NCBI RefSeq assembly: GCF_900177325.1
Contig: NZ_FXBL01000004.1
Span: 2,232,001-2,296,000, forward strand
DNA from: Mesorhizobium australicum
Lineage (GTDB): Bacteria; Pseudomonadota; Alphaproteobacteria; Rhizobiales; Rhizobiaceae
Reading direction: 5' to 3'
DNA length: 64,000 bases
Part shown: positions 24,863-33,656 of the stretch, piece after piece
How the letters are laid out: each line of letters starts with the position of its first letter
Position numbering within the stretch: the first letter of the stretch is position 1
The notes under the pieces: model-generated
Databases searched by the model: none
Told to the model about the DNA's origin: nothing
What the model saw: only the letters and a program-made list of their open reading frames with translations
Position numbers and translations under genes: made by a program

Positions 24863-25054
24863 ATGGCGACCATACTGAATTTCCGACCAAGAGAGTCGAC
24901 GATTTCCAGACCGAGGGAGGGCAGCGGCCCGGCCCAGGTGGTGTTCTTCACCGGCGTGCGCTACGAGCGCACCGCGTCGGGCGAGGCGCGAAAGGCCGAA
25001 GCGAAGGGCGACGACCGCAAGCTAGGCTCGCAGCAGGCCACGCTTCCCCACTAG
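24863..25054 (+). CDS. small basic hypothetical protein
   Basis: ATG 24863 has AAGG at 24851-24854 upstream. The 63-residue product begins MATILNFRPRE, a start common to short uncharacterised Rhizobiales proteins. It is rich in Arg and Lys, with GPAQVVFFTGVRYER in the centre. No domain is recognised. It ends 5 bp from the stop of the convergent DUF1254 gene. Confidence 0.6.
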   Translation: MATILNFRPRESTISRPREGSGPAQVVFFTGVRYERTASGEARKAEAKGDDRKLGSQQATLPH

Positions 25055-25059
25055 AGCCG

Positions 25060-25608
25060 TCAGCCCGCTCCCGTCTCGCAGCGCGCGGCGGAGATGTGGC
25101 GCTCGACGGTCTGCCGCCAGCTCGGATCCGGCACGAAGCTGCGCAGGATGACCATGCCTTCCGAAATGTCGGTTTCCACGAAGACGGCGTTCTCGTAGTT
25201 CGCCGGCATCGCCTTGCGAAGCTCGATCAGCTGCAGCGGTTTCGCCACCACCACGTCGAGGATGCCGCCGGTGGCCGTGCGCTCGCTGAGGCTGAAAACG
25301 TTCTGGCCCCGCCGGTCGAACACCGACAGCGACCAGTAGGGAACGTGCCCTGGCGAGAAAAGGTGCACCGAGCCGTCCTCGAGGTCGAACCGGCAGGCCG
25401 CGACCTCGAACATCGGATCGGCGTTCGCGAGCGCCTTGCCCGCAGGGCCGGCGCGGTCGAGCCGGTGGACCAGGTAGGGCGGACCCGCCTCGGAGACGAG
25501 CGCCCATGAATCGCGCTCGGAATAGAACGGGATCAGGAAGACGATCGCGATGTGGACGATGCCCGCGCCCACCAGCCCGACCAGCACGGCATAGAGAAGC
25601 CTAGCCAT
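25060..25608 (-). CDS. DUF1254 domain-containing membrane protein
   Basis: This protein of 182 residues has an N-terminal membrane helix (LLYAVLVGLVGAGIVHIAIVFLI, about 4-26). A periplasmic domain of the DUF1254 type follows: ACRFDLEDG, VPYWSLSVFDRRGQNVFSL and VFVETDISEGMVILR. It overlaps the end of the DUF1214 gene by eight bases. The pair is commonly encoded together near pbp genes in Rhizobiales. Biochemical function is not known. Confidence 0.8.
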   Translation of the reverse strand: MARLLYAVLVGLVGAGIVHIAIVFLIPFYSERDSWALVSEAGPPYLVHRLDRAGPAGKALANADPMFEVAACRFDLEDGSVHLFSPGHVPYWSLSVFDRRGQNVFSLSERTATGGILDVVVAKPLQLIELRKAMPANYENAVFVETDISEGMVILRSFVPDPSWRQTVERHISAARCETGAG

Positions 25609-26164
25609 CGCAGCCGACCCTCAGAACCTGTGGCAGCTCCGTGCCGGCGATGTCCTCGTTGGAGGCGACGGGCGTGTCGTAGAGGGTGAGCACCAGCGCC
25701 ATCGTCCCGTCGCCGGACAGGGCAAGCCAGTTGCCCGGTGAAGGGTGGCGGCTCGCAGTGAGCACGACCGAGCCGTCGCTTTCCCGCATCAGCGCCTGCG
25801 AGGGCAGCGCCGCTGCGCGGGCCACGCCTGCGCCGGTCACATGCAGCGTCCAGAAGCGGGCGGAGGGAACCTGGCCCTCGACGCGGTAGGTGCAGGACAG
25901 GCGCAGCGGCTCCCCGCCTGAATCGCGGCCGGTGGTGAAAGCGATGCCCTCTGCGCGGCCAAGCGGTAATTCGGCTTCGCGCGCGACGCGCGCCTTCGAA
26001 TAGGGATCGGCATCCGGCGAGCCGGCGTTGGGATAGGCGGTCCAGCCACGCACGGTGAGCGCGCCGACGCCTTCCGCGCTTTCCAGCGCATACCATGCGC
26101 TGGCCGCGCCGCCACCCACGGCGATCACCGACGACAGGAGTATGGTCATGGCATCGCGAAGCAT
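25601..26164 (-). CDS. DUF1214 domain-containing protein
   Basis: This protein of 187 residues has an N-terminal hydrophobic segment (MTILLSSVIAVGGGAASAW) acting as signal or anchor. The DUF1214 core follows: GWTAYPNAGSPDADPYSKA, LRLSCTYRVEG, FWTLHVTG and NWLALSGDGTMALVLTLYDTP. It is the upstream partner of the DUF1254 protein and is translationally coupled to it. ATG 26164 is used; ATG 26149 (MTILL) is an alternative that would still keep the signal. Confidence 0.8.
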   Translation of the reverse strand: MLRDAMTILLSSVIAVGGGAASAWYALESAEGVGALTVRGWTAYPNAGSPDADPYSKARVAREAELPLGRAEGIAFTTGRDSGGEPLRLSCTYRVEGQVPSARFWTLHVTGAGVARAAALPSQALMRESDGSVVLTASRHPSPGNWLALSGDGTMALVLTLYDTPVASNEDIAGTELPQVLRVGCDG

Positions 26165-26233
26165 CGGATCAGGCGGGCCGGAGGGAAACGGCGACCGGTC
26201 TAACGCGGCGGCGCGGGGGCAGGCAAGTGCGGG

Positions 26234-28378
26234 TCACAGGGCCGACAGCGTCTCGCTGGCGGGTGGCGCGATCTTCGGCGCCTCCTCGAATCGCTTCGAC
26301 AGCGACATCAGGAAGGACGCCGTCTCGGCGGACAGGGAACGCGGCAGCTCCGGGGCGGGGGCGGCGTTCTCGGCCGGTTTGGCCGCGGCCACCGCCGGCT
26401 CCTTCGGCTTGTCGACGAAGGGATTGTCGATCAGCGGGATCGGCTTCAGCTCGACGTTCTGGTGGGCGTACGCCATCAGCCGCTGCCAGGTCATCGCCGG
26501 CAGCGAGCCGCCGGTCATGTTGCGGGTGGGCGTCGACTCGTCATTGCCCATCCAGACCGCCGCCAGGTAGTTGCCGGTGAAGCCGACATACCAGGCGTCC
26601 TTGTAGGCCTGGGTCGTGCCCGTCTTGCCCGCGCTCCGGATACCGGGAAGAGCCGCGCGGCGGGCGGTGCCGGTTTCGGGGATCTGGACCATGATCGAGT
26701 TCATCGACGCCACGGCCTGCTCGGACAGCACGCGGTGCGGGGGAGGGGCGTCGCGGGCGTGGTCGTAGACGATCTCGCCGGAATGGGTGGTGATCTGGGT
26801 GATGCCGTGGCGCGTGCCGGCCATGCCGCCGTCGGCGAAGACCTGATAGCCGGTCGCCTGGTCCATCACGGTCAGCGAGGAGGTGCCGAGCACCATCGTT
26901 TTGTCGGAGAAGACGGGCGATTCCACGCCCATGTCCTCGGCGAGCTTCTTGATCGGCGCGATGGTAAGATGCTCCTTGGCGAGCCTGACCGGCACGGTGT
27001 TGATCGACTTGATCAGCGCGGTGGCCAGCGTCATGCGGCCCGAATAGCCGCGCGAATAGTTCTTCGGCGACCAGTTGCCCCACGAAATCGGGCCGTCGGA
27101 GATGACGGACTCCGGCTTGAACCCCATCTCCATCGCGGTCGCATAGACATAGGGCTTGAACGACGAACCGGTCTGCCGCTCGGCCTTGGTGGCGCGGTTG
27201 AACTGGCTCTCGCCATAGTCGCGCCCGCCGACGATCGCCCGCACCGCGCCCGAATGGTCGAGCACGACGATCGCGCCCTGCTTGACGCCGTAATCCTTGC
27301 CGAACTGGCGCAGGTGGAATTCGAGCGACTCCTCCGCCGCCCGCTGGATGTTCAAATCGATCGTGGTGCGCGCCACCAGCGAATGCGAGGGCGCCGCCGC
27401 CGCGATGCGCTTGACCTCGTCGAAGGCCCAGTCGAGGAAATAGTCCGGCCGCTGCGTGTCGCCGCGGTCGACCGGAGTGGCCGGGTTGCGCCGCGCCGCC
27501 AGCACCTGGCCCTCGGTGAGGAAGCCGCCGTCGACCATGGCGGTGAGCACGACATTGGCGCGGGCGCGTGCGGCCGGCAGGTTGATGTGCGGGGCATATT
27601 TGGCCGGCGCCTTGAACAGGCCGGCCAGCATCGCGGCCTCGGCGAGGTTCACCTCCTTGATGCCCTTGCCGAAATAGAAATCGGCCGCCGCGGTCACGCC
27701 GAACGTGCCGCCGCCCATATAGGCGCGGTCGAGATAGAGCTGCAGGATTTCCTTCTTGGTGAGGTTCATCTCCAGCCAGACGGCCAGGAACGCCTCCTTG
27801 ACCTTGCGCTCGATGGTGCGCTCGTTGGACAGGAACAGGTTTTTCGCCAGCTGCTGCGTCAGCGTCGAGCCGCCCTGGACGACGGAATTGGCGCGCACGT
27901 TCTCGCTCATGGCGCGGAACAGGCCGAGGAAATCGATGCCGTAATGCTCGAAGAAGCGGCGGTCCTCGGTGGCGAGCACGGCCTTGATGACATGGTCCGG
28001 CATCTCGTCGATCGGCACGGAATCGCGCTGGATGATGCCGCGCTGGCCGATCTCGTTGCCGTAGCGGTCGAGGAAGGTGACGGCGAATTCCTGCTGCGAG
28101 CGCCAGTCCTTGGAGGTTTCCTCGAAGGCGGGCATGGCGAGCGCCAGAAGTACGATCGAGCCGGCCGCGCCCATGGTAAAACCTTCGGAGAAAAGCTCCA
28201 CCAGCCCGCGCCGCCAGCCCGACACGCGGAAGCGGCGGAAGAAGATGGTGATCGCCTCCCATCCCTGGCCGAGGCGAAAGCCGAGATCGTAGAGCGAGGA
28301 ATCGATCCATGCGTCGAGATCGAGCAGCCTTGTGGCTCTCGGACCCCGCGATGTCCTCTTCCCCGTGCGATCGTCCAT
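26234..28378 (-). CDS. class A penicillin-binding protein 1A (transglycosylase/transpeptidase)
   Basis: This protein of 714 residues has a membrane anchor at about 68-85. The GT51 transglycosylase domain at about 115-290 has catalytic ATEDRRFFEHYGID and GGSTLTQQLAKNLF. The transpeptidase domain follows with the nucleophile motif GSSFKP near 410, SIN near 465 and KTG (AGKTGTTQAYKD) near 605. The C-terminal tail is Ala/Pro-rich. It polymerises and crosslinks peptidoglycan on the periplasmic face. It is transcribed alone, with a long upstream gap and the DUF1214 gene 69 bp downstream. Confidence 0.95.
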   Translation of the reverse strand: MDDRTGKRTSRGPRATRLLDLDAWIDSSLYDLGFRLGQGWEAITIFFRRFRVSGWRRGLVELFSEGFTMGAAGSIVLLALAMPAFEETSKDWRSQQEFAVTFLDRYGNEIGQRGIIQRDSVPIDEMPDHVIKAVLATEDRRFFEHYGIDFLGLFRAMSENVRANSVVQGGSTLTQQLAKNLFLSNERTIERKVKEAFLAVWLEMNLTKKEILQLYLDRAYMGGGTFGVTAAADFYFGKGIKEVNLAEAAMLAGLFKAPAKYAPHINLPAARARANVVLTAMVDGGFLTEGQVLAARRNPATPVDRGDTQRPDYFLDWAFDEVKRIAAAAPSHSLVARTTIDLNIQRAAEESLEFHLRQFGKDYGVKQGAIVVLDHSGAVRAIVGGRDYGESQFNRATKAERQTGSSFKPYVYATAMEMGFKPESVISDGPISWGNWSPKNYSRGYSGRMTLATALIKSINTVPVRLAKEHLTIAPIKKLAEDMGVESPVFSDKTMVLGTSSLTVMDQATGYQVFADGGMAGTRHGITQITTHSGEIVYDHARDAPPPHRVLSEQAVASMNSIMVQIPETGTARRAALPGIRSAGKTGTTQAYKDAWYVGFTGNYLAAVWMGNDESTPTRNMTGGSLPAMTWQRLMAYAHQNVELKPIPLIDNPFVDKPKEPAVAAAKPAENAAPAPELPRSLSAETASFLMSLSKRFEEAPKIAPPASETLSAL

Positions 28379-28735
28379 AGCGCTTCAGCCCACCGCCAGC
28401 GGCCGCATAGATGCGCCCGAGCACGGCAATTTCGGGGCAGTCCCCACCCGGTTTCCCCTCAGGCCGCCCTTGTCGGCTATTTCGCGGGGAGGGACAAGAA
28501 GGATTCGGGCGGGGATACGGAAAGGTGAAGGAGGGTGGGAAATCGCAGCGGGCGTCCGGATGAGGGTTGAGCGACCGACTTGGGGCCGCAAGGAGACGGG
28601 GTGCTGCTTTCATCGAGGCAGGGCTGACTGACCCTGGCTAACCTATTCAGCGCATTGTGGGGCGCTGAAGCCGGCCGCGTAATGTTTCCATGCAGGCATA
28701 TTGCCCGCGGACACTCTCGGCCGGCCTCCACCGCC
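28379..28735. other. 357-bp intergenic region, no gene seen
   Basis: This gap lies between the pbp start and the stop of the ABC-transporter ATPase gene; both genes are on the minus strand. It should contain the pbp promoter and the end of the transport operon transcript. No clear hairpin with a T-run and no coding frame with a ribosome binding site was found. Confidence 0.4.
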
Positions 28736-29506
28736 TTAGTGTAAGCCGAATTCCCGCAGCAGCGCCTCGCGGTGCCGCACGAAGCGATTCTCGCTGCGAT
28801 CCCGCGGACGCGGCAGATCGATATCAACCACACGGATAGGCGTTCCCTTTTCCTTCGGCATGACGAGCACCCGATCGGCCAGGTAAATCGCCTCTTCCAG
28901 ATCGTGGGTGACGAGGATCATCGTGACCTCCTCCTCACGCCAGATGCGCGCGAGCTCCTCCTGCATGGTGATCTTGGTCATCGCATCGAGAGCGCCGAGC
29001 GGCTCGTCGAGCAACAAGATTTCCGGTTGCACCGTCAGCGCCCGGGCGATGCCGACCCGCTGCGCCATACCGCCGGAAAGCTGACGCGGATAGGCATTCT
29101 CGAACCCGTCCAGGCCAACGAGGCGGATGTAACGTCTTGCCTTCTCCTCGGCGTATGCTTTGGAATCGCCGCGAACATCCAGCCCGAACGAAACATTTCC
29201 CAGCACTGTGAGCCATGGGAGTAGCCGCGGCTCCTGGAAGATGATTGCACGCTCGGTTCCAACGCCGTGCACAGGCACGTCGTCAATCAGCACCTCGCCG
29301 GCATCTGGCACCTCCAGCCCTGCCAATATTCGTAGAAGCGTGGTCTTGCCGCAGCCTGAAGGCCCTACAATGGCCAGTATCTCGCCGCCCCGGATATCTA
29401 GCCGCAACTCTCGCAGCACGTTCAGGCGTTGCCCATTCATCGCGAAGGACTTGGAAAGACCGCGAACGGCGACCTCTCCGCGGCGCGTTTGCACGACAAC
29501 GCTCAT
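28736..29506 (-). CDS. ABC transporter ATP-binding protein (SsuB/TauB type)
   Basis: ATG 29506 follows AGGGAG; product 256 residues. Walker A is GPSGCGKTT (about 50-58), the Q-loop is IFQEPRLLPWLTV, the signature is LSGGMAQR, Walker B is ILLLDEPLGALD and the switch His is in LVTHDLEEA. It has the nitrate/sulfonate/taurine importer subtype. It powers the importer formed with the permease at 30536-31375 and the binding protein at 29517-30491. It is the last gene of the five-gene operon running from 33389. Confidence 0.93.
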   Translation of the reverse strand: MSVVVQTRRGEVAVRGLSKSFAMNGQRLNVLRELRLDIRGGEILAIVGPSGCGKTTLLRILAGLEVPDAGEVLIDDVPVHGVGTERAIIFQEPRLLPWLTVLGNVSFGLDVRGDSKAYAEEKARRYIRLVGLDGFENAYPRQLSGGMAQRVGIARALTVQPEILLLDEPLGALDAMTKITMQEELARIWREEEVTMILVTHDLEEAIYLADRVLVMPKEKGTPIRVVDIDLPRPRDRSENRFVRHREALLREFGLH

Positions 29507-29516
29507 CGCCGCTCCC

Positions 29517-30491
29517 TCAGTTGGTCGACGCGCCGCCGGTGACAAGGAGAATGTCCTTCGCCACCAGCTTGCCCGCTTCGATACGGCCCTCGCGCTCCAG
29601 CACGTCGATCCAGAACTGGATATCGCGCTCCACGGGCAGACCGCCGGCGCGCACGCCGTAGCCCTTGAAGTGCTTTGCAAGATCGGGGTTCTCGCCACGC
29701 TCCTGGAGGGCCTTGGCGAGGATAACCCGCGTTTCCGCCGGGTTCTCGCGGGCATAGTCGAGCGCCTTGGCAGCCCCTTCGACGAAGGCCCGAGCCTGTT
29801 CTGGATGGGCGTCGACCCAATCGCGGCGAAGCACCACAAAGCCGCCGGCGATCTCGCCGAGCACGTCGGTGTCGTCGAAGATAGCGCGGATTCCGCCCTT
29901 CTCGCGCGCGGCACCTTCAAAGGTCGTCTGCCAGTAGCCGAAGGCCGAGATGTCGACCTGCCTGGAGCGCAGGACCTGCTCCAACTGCGGGCCCGGGACG
30001 ACGATCAGGTTAGCCGCATCTTGCGGCAGCCCGTTCTGGTGCAGCGCTTCACGGACGGCATAGTCGAGGTGCGCGCCGAGCGTGTTTACGGCGATCGTCT
30101 TGCCGGCGATGTCCTTGATGCTCTTGATGGGGCTGTCGTCCAGGACGTAGAAGATGGACTGCGCCTCGTCGTTGATGCCGTTCGACGGATAGGCGGCCAC
30201 GAAGTCGTTGCCTCCTGCTATCGAATTTAGGACTGCGGCGGTGGCAGCACTTCCAAGCTCGACGCTGCCTCCGGCAAGAGCGATCAGCGATTCCGGTCCG
30301 CCGGTTGCATATCCGACATTCTCCAGCTTGATCTCGGCCTTGTCGTAATAGCCGAGTTCCGCGGCCAGCTCATGGGCCGAGATGCCGCCATGGCTGGCGA
30401 GGAAGCGTATGGTAACTTCTTCTGCCAGCGCGAGATGGCTGGTGGTCGAGAGAAGGACTGCGAGGGTCAGGCTTCGAACAAGCGCTTTCAT
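29517..30491 (-). CDS. periplasmic substrate-binding protein, NMT1/SsuA-like
   Basis: The product has 324 residues with a signal peptide (KALVRSLTLAVLLSTTSHLALA, cleavage near residue 23). The mature protein has the NMT1/THI5-like fold of aliphatic-sulfonate and taurine binding proteins: GYYDKAEIKLENVGYATGG, GSVELGSAATAAVLN, SIKDIAGKTIAVN and FVEGAAKALDYARENPAETR. It delivers substrate to the permease. The ligand cannot be read from sequence; the neighbouring flavin monooxygenase suggests an organosulfur or similar compound. Confidence 0.88.
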   Translation of the reverse strand: MKALVRSLTLAVLLSTTSHLALAEEVTIRFLASHGGISAHELAAELGYYDKAEIKLENVGYATGGPESLIALAGGSVELGSAATAAVLNSIAGGNDFVAAYPSNGINDEAQSIFYVLDDSPIKSIKDIAGKTIAVNTLGAHLDYAVREALHQNGLPQDAANLIVVPGPQLEQVLRSRQVDISAFGYWQTTFEGAAREKGGIRAIFDDTDVLGEIAGGFVVLRRDWVDAHPEQARAFVEGAAKALDYARENPAETRVILAKALQERGENPDLAKHFKGYGVRAGGLPVERDIQFWIDVLEREGRIEAGKLVAKDILLVTGGASTN

Positions 30492-30535
30492 GTGGATCTC
30501 TCCTTGTTGGTTCACGTCTGTGGTGGTGAAAAGGT

Positions 30536-31375
30536 TTAGCGCGCGACCTCCGACCAGCGACACAGGCGGCGCTGGAGCGTGACGAGTACGGCATTTGCCG
30601 CGAGGCCAAGCGCGGCGAGCAGGAAGATTGCGCCGAACATCAGCGGGATCTGGAAGTTGTACTGAGCGTTCATCACCTGGAATCCGAGGCCCTTGTTCGC
30701 GCCGATCATCTCGGCCGCTATGAGGAGCAGGAGCGCGGTGGTGGCAGAGAGGCGCAAGCCCACGAAGATCGCGGGAACCGATGCCGGGAGGACGACGCGC
30801 CTGAACACCGTAAGCCTCGACGCCCCGAAGGTTCGTGCCATTTCGATCAGCTTGGGGTCGACCTCCTTCACGCCGCCGATGGTGGCGAGGAGGAGGGGAA
30901 ACAGCGTCGCCCAGAAGATGACGAACACCTTCGATGTTTCGCCTAGTCCGAGCAGCAGAATGAATACGGGATAGAGCGCCAAGGCGGATGTCTGGCGGAA
31001 CAATTGCAAGATTGGATCCAACGCCCGCTCCACGGAACGGATCTGGCCCATGAAGAGACCAAGCGGAATGCCGATGATGACTGCCGCCCCGAACGCAATG
31101 CCCGACCGTTGCAGGCTGATCGCGATGTCCCCCACCAGACGCCCGGATGCGAGCGCCTTCCAGACTGCCGCAGCGATGGTGTCCAGAGGCGGGAAGATGG
31201 ACGGGTTCACCCAGCCCATCTTCGCAGAAACCTGCCACAGGACGAGGAAGCCGACCAGCAGCCCGTAGCGAGAAAGCGCGTGTTGAAACGCGACGGCGGC
31301 TGGATGACTGGCTACGCCAACGGGTTCCCCGCGACGACGCGGAAGCGGCAAGGTGTAGACGTTCTGAATGGTCAT
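30536..31375 (-). CDS. ABC transporter permease (SsuC/TauC type)
   Basis: The product has 279 residues with about six membrane helices from residue 35 onward. The cytoplasmic EAA loop is KLIEMARTFGASRLTVFRRVVLPASVPAIFVG, the contact site for the ATPase. The start ATG 31375 lies four bases upstream of the monooxygenase stop side, and the gene is transcribed with it. The frame extends further upstream within the monooxygenase gene, but MTIQNVYTLPL at 31375 is the natural beginning. Confidence 0.92.
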   Translation of the reverse strand: MTIQNVYTLPLPRRRGEPVGVASHPAAVAFQHALSRYGLLVGFLVLWQVSAKMGWVNPSIFPPLDTIAAAVWKALASGRLVGDIAISLQRSGIAFGAAVIIGIPLGLFMGQIRSVERALDPILQLFRQTSALALYPVFILLLGLGETSKVFVIFWATLFPLLLATIGGVKEVDPKLIEMARTFGASRLTVFRRVVLPASVPAIFVGLRLSATTALLLLIAAEMIGANKGLGFQVMNAQYNFQIPLMFGAIFLLAALGLAANAVLVTLQRRLCRWSEVAR

Positions 31376-31379
31376 GGCC

Positions 31380-32747
31380 TCACTCCGCTGCTTCGATCGA
31401 GTGTCGGGCGGTCGCCCAGCGGTTTTCGGGGAACGGCAGGCCCAGATTCTCGCGAAGTGTGCGGCCTTCATAGGCCGTGCGGAACAGGCCGCGACGCTGC
31501 AGCTCGGGAATGACCAGTTCGACAAAGTCGTCGAGCCCAGTCGGCAACCAAGGCGGCAGGATGTTGAAGCCGTCTGCAGCCTCGTTTTCGAACCACTCCT
31601 GCAACGTGTCGACGATCTTGACGGGCGTGCCGATGATGGTGAAGTGGCCGCGCGCAGAAGCAACCCATTGGTAGAGCTGGCGGATCGTGAAGCCGTTCTC
31701 GTCCGCAATCTGCCGGATGAGCGCCTGGCGGGACTTCATTCCCTCCGTCGGCGGAGCAGGCGGCAGCGGACCATCAAGGTCGTATCCGGCGAGATCGAGT
31801 GTGCCCCCTGTCAGTGCATTGAGGAGAGCGATGCCGTCTTCTTCGAGGATCAGGCTGGTCAGGCGGTCGTACTTTTCGCGGGCCTCGTCTTCCGTTCGCC
31901 CGATGAAGGGGGAGACGCCGGGCATGACAAGGACATGGTTCGGGTTACGGCCCAGACCGCGTGCGCGGGACTTGATGTCTCGGTAGAATTCCTGGGCGGT
32001 GCCAAGATGCTGGTGGGCGGTGAAGATCACCTCGGCCGTCCTGGCTGCAAGACCCCGACCGTCATCCGACTGCCCGGCCTGAACGATGACGGGGTGGCCC
32101 TGCGGCGACCGGGGAACGTTCAGCGGTCCCCTAACCTGGAAGTGCTCCCCCTTGTGATCCGTGCGGTGCAGTTTCTGAGGATCAAAGAAGCGTCCGGACG
32201 TCCGATCCCTAAGGAATGCGTCATCCTCGAAACTGTCCCAGAGCTTCTTTACCACGTCGACATGTTCGCTTGCGCGTCGATAGCGGTGTGCGTGGGGATG
32301 CTGAATGTCGAGGTTGAAATTGTGCGCCGCGGCCTCCGTTGCCGTGGTGACGACGTTCCACCCTGCGCGTCCGCCCGAGATCAGGTCGAGCGACGCGAAT
32401 TTTCGCGCCAGGTTGTAGGGCTCTTCGTAGGTCGTCGAGGCTGTAGCGATGAAGCCGAGGTTTTTAGTGAGCGGCGCGAGCGCCGAGAACAGTGTCACGG
32501 GCTCGAAGCCCGCGACCTTGGCGTTGCCGCCTTCCGTTCCGCCCCCGAAGCTGACCGCCAGTCCGTCCGCGAGGAAGTAGGCGTCGAACAGGCCGCGTTC
32601 TGCCGTCAGGGCCAGCTGTTTGTGGAACTCGAAATTGGTGGCGCCGTCGACCGGCTGATCCGGGTGACGCCAAGCGGCGACGTGCTGTCCGCCGCCGGGC
32701 AGGAAAGCGCCAAGCTTTATCTGTTTCGACTTGGGCTGGTTCGTCAT
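31380..32747 (-). CDS. LLM-class flavin-dependent monooxygenase, NtaA/SnaA/DszA family
   Basis: ATG 32747 follows GAGGAGG with a 5-nt spacer; product 455 residues. The sequence has the long-chain nitrilotriacetate-monooxygenase form of the luciferase-like fold: LGAFLPGGGQHVAAWRHP, FEFHKQLALTAERGLFDAYF, SGGRAGWNVVTTA, HVDVVKKLWDSFEDDA and GHPVIVQAGQSDDGR. Such enzymes use reduced FMN from a partner reductase and oxygen to oxidise or desulfurise substrates (nitrilotriacetate, EDTA, dibenzothiophene sulfone, sulfonates). The reductase gene at 32832-33389 is directly upstream and the importer genes directly downstream, so a scavenging pathway is likely. Confidence 0.93.
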   Translation of the reverse strand: MTNQPKSKQIKLGAFLPGGGQHVAAWRHPDQPVDGATNFEFHKQLALTAERGLFDAYFLADGLAVSFGGGTEGGNAKVAGFEPVTLFSALAPLTKNLGFIATASTTYEEPYNLARKFASLDLISGGRAGWNVVTTATEAAAHNFNLDIQHPHAHRYRRASEHVDVVKKLWDSFEDDAFLRDRTSGRFFDPQKLHRTDHKGEHFQVRGPLNVPRSPQGHPVIVQAGQSDDGRGLAARTAEVIFTAHQHLGTAQEFYRDIKSRARGLGRNPNHVLVMPGVSPFIGRTEDEAREKYDRLTSLILEEDGIALLNALTGGTLDLAGYDLDGPLPPAPPTEGMKSRQALIRQIADENGFTIRQLYQWVASARGHFTIIGTPVKIVDTLQEWFENEAADGFNILPPWLPTGLDDFVELVIPELQRRGLFRTAYEGRTLRENLGLPFPENRWATARHSIEAAE

Positions 32748-32831
32748 GGAAACCTCCTCAAAATGGGCGCACACCACCGCTCCCGCGCCGGGAGCGCGGG
32801 CTGGTTGATCCTTCATGCTTTGGTACGGCCG

Positions 32832-33389
32832 CTAGGCGGCCAGGCTCACGCTTTCAGTTCCGCCGATGGCACGGCACGCCTCGGCGACAGCCTGCTGCGC
32901 CCTCGCGCGGATGGCGTCGGAGGCGAGCGCGCCGTCGGCGAAATCGCGGTCCGACGCGTAGATGGCGGTCGGCATGGTCAGCGCCTCGAAGAAGCCGAAC
33001 AGCGGCCGGAGTTGGTGCTCAACGATGAGCGAATGGCGTTCGCCTCCGCCGGTCGCGGCGAGGATGACCGGCTTGCCCCGCAGCGCCGATGGATCGAGCA
33101 GGTCGAAGAAGTGCTTGAACAGACCGGTGTAGCTGCCTTTATAGGTGGGCGAGCCGACCACGAGCACGTCGGCGGCCACAACCCGCTCCACCAGGTTGCG
33201 GGCGGCCGGATCCAATTCACCAAGCCGCCGCGCTTGGCCGAGCGACAGCCCGAGATCCTGGATGTCGAAAGTCACGGATGCCGCGTCGATGCGTACAGCC
33301 ACCTGCCCGACTATGTGTTCGACAAAGGCTTTCGTCTTCGACGGGCGAGTGATGTTGCCTGACACTCCCAGCACGAGCTTTGCTGACAT
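32832..33389 (-). CDS. NAD(P)H-dependent FMN reductase (SsuE/MsuE-like)
   Basis: This 185-residue flavodoxin-like reductase has an N-terminal phosphate-binding GVSGNITRPSKT, the flavin-contact motif VVGSPTYKGSYTGLFKHFFD at about 77-96 and ATGGGERH. It supplies FMNH2 to the adjacent monooxygenase. It is the first gene of the leftward operon. A candidate operator with a promoter-like sequence lies just upstream at 33418-33445. Confidence 0.9.
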   Translation of the reverse strand: MSAKLVLGVSGNITRPSKTKAFVEHIVGQVAVRIDAASVTFDIQDLGLSLGQARRLGELDPAARNLVERVVAADVLVVGSPTYKGSYTGLFKHFFDLLDPSALRGKPVILAATGGGERHSLIVEHQLRPLFGFFEALTMPTAIYASDRDFADGALASDAIRARAQQAVAEACRAIGGTESVSLAA

Positions 33390-33417
33390 TCCACGCTCCT
33401 GATCAGCTATTGCCCAC

Positions 33418-33445
33418 TAAATCTACCAATTTTGTAGAATTTAGC
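33418..33445 (-). promoter_or_regulatory. inverted repeat upstream of the monooxygenase operon
   Basis: The core TCTAC-N7-GTAGA is a perfect palindrome, extended to CTAAAT/ATTTAG with one unpaired base. On the minus strand TTGCTA and TAGATT, 16 bp apart, form a weak -35/-10 pair overlapping the palindrome, about 30 bp before the reductase start. A repressor site responding to sulfur or substrate supply is plausible but unproven. Confidence 0.45.
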
Positions 33446-33656
33446 AAGGAAGAAGATTTTGAAGGTCGGCACGTTCAGGGGACCAGGTTCTATATTCCGG
33501 TAATGTCGGAGCAATTCGCGCGGCCGATCGCGATGATTGGAGATGCAGCCTTCGTGCGCGGACGTTGTGGACCAGCACCGACGGAAAGCCGCTCTCGCCC
33601 TTGAACTCCGCCTCGCTCCGTGACAACAGTGACGTTGGGGCATTGGGGGATTTTCG

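Noticed and set aside
22539..25054. Flagellar or motility cluster suggested by DUF2336 and CtrA boxes
   Set aside because: No flagellar structural or regulatory gene is present in the neighbourhood.
26462..28528. Long plus-strand frame of 688 codons
   Set aside because: It lies opposite the PBP gene, which has all its catalytic motifs; the plus-strand product has none.
31368..33362. Long plus-strand open frame of 664 codons
   Set aside because: It is antisense to the monooxygenase and reductase genes, has no recognisable domain, and its composition is that of a high-GC shadow frame.
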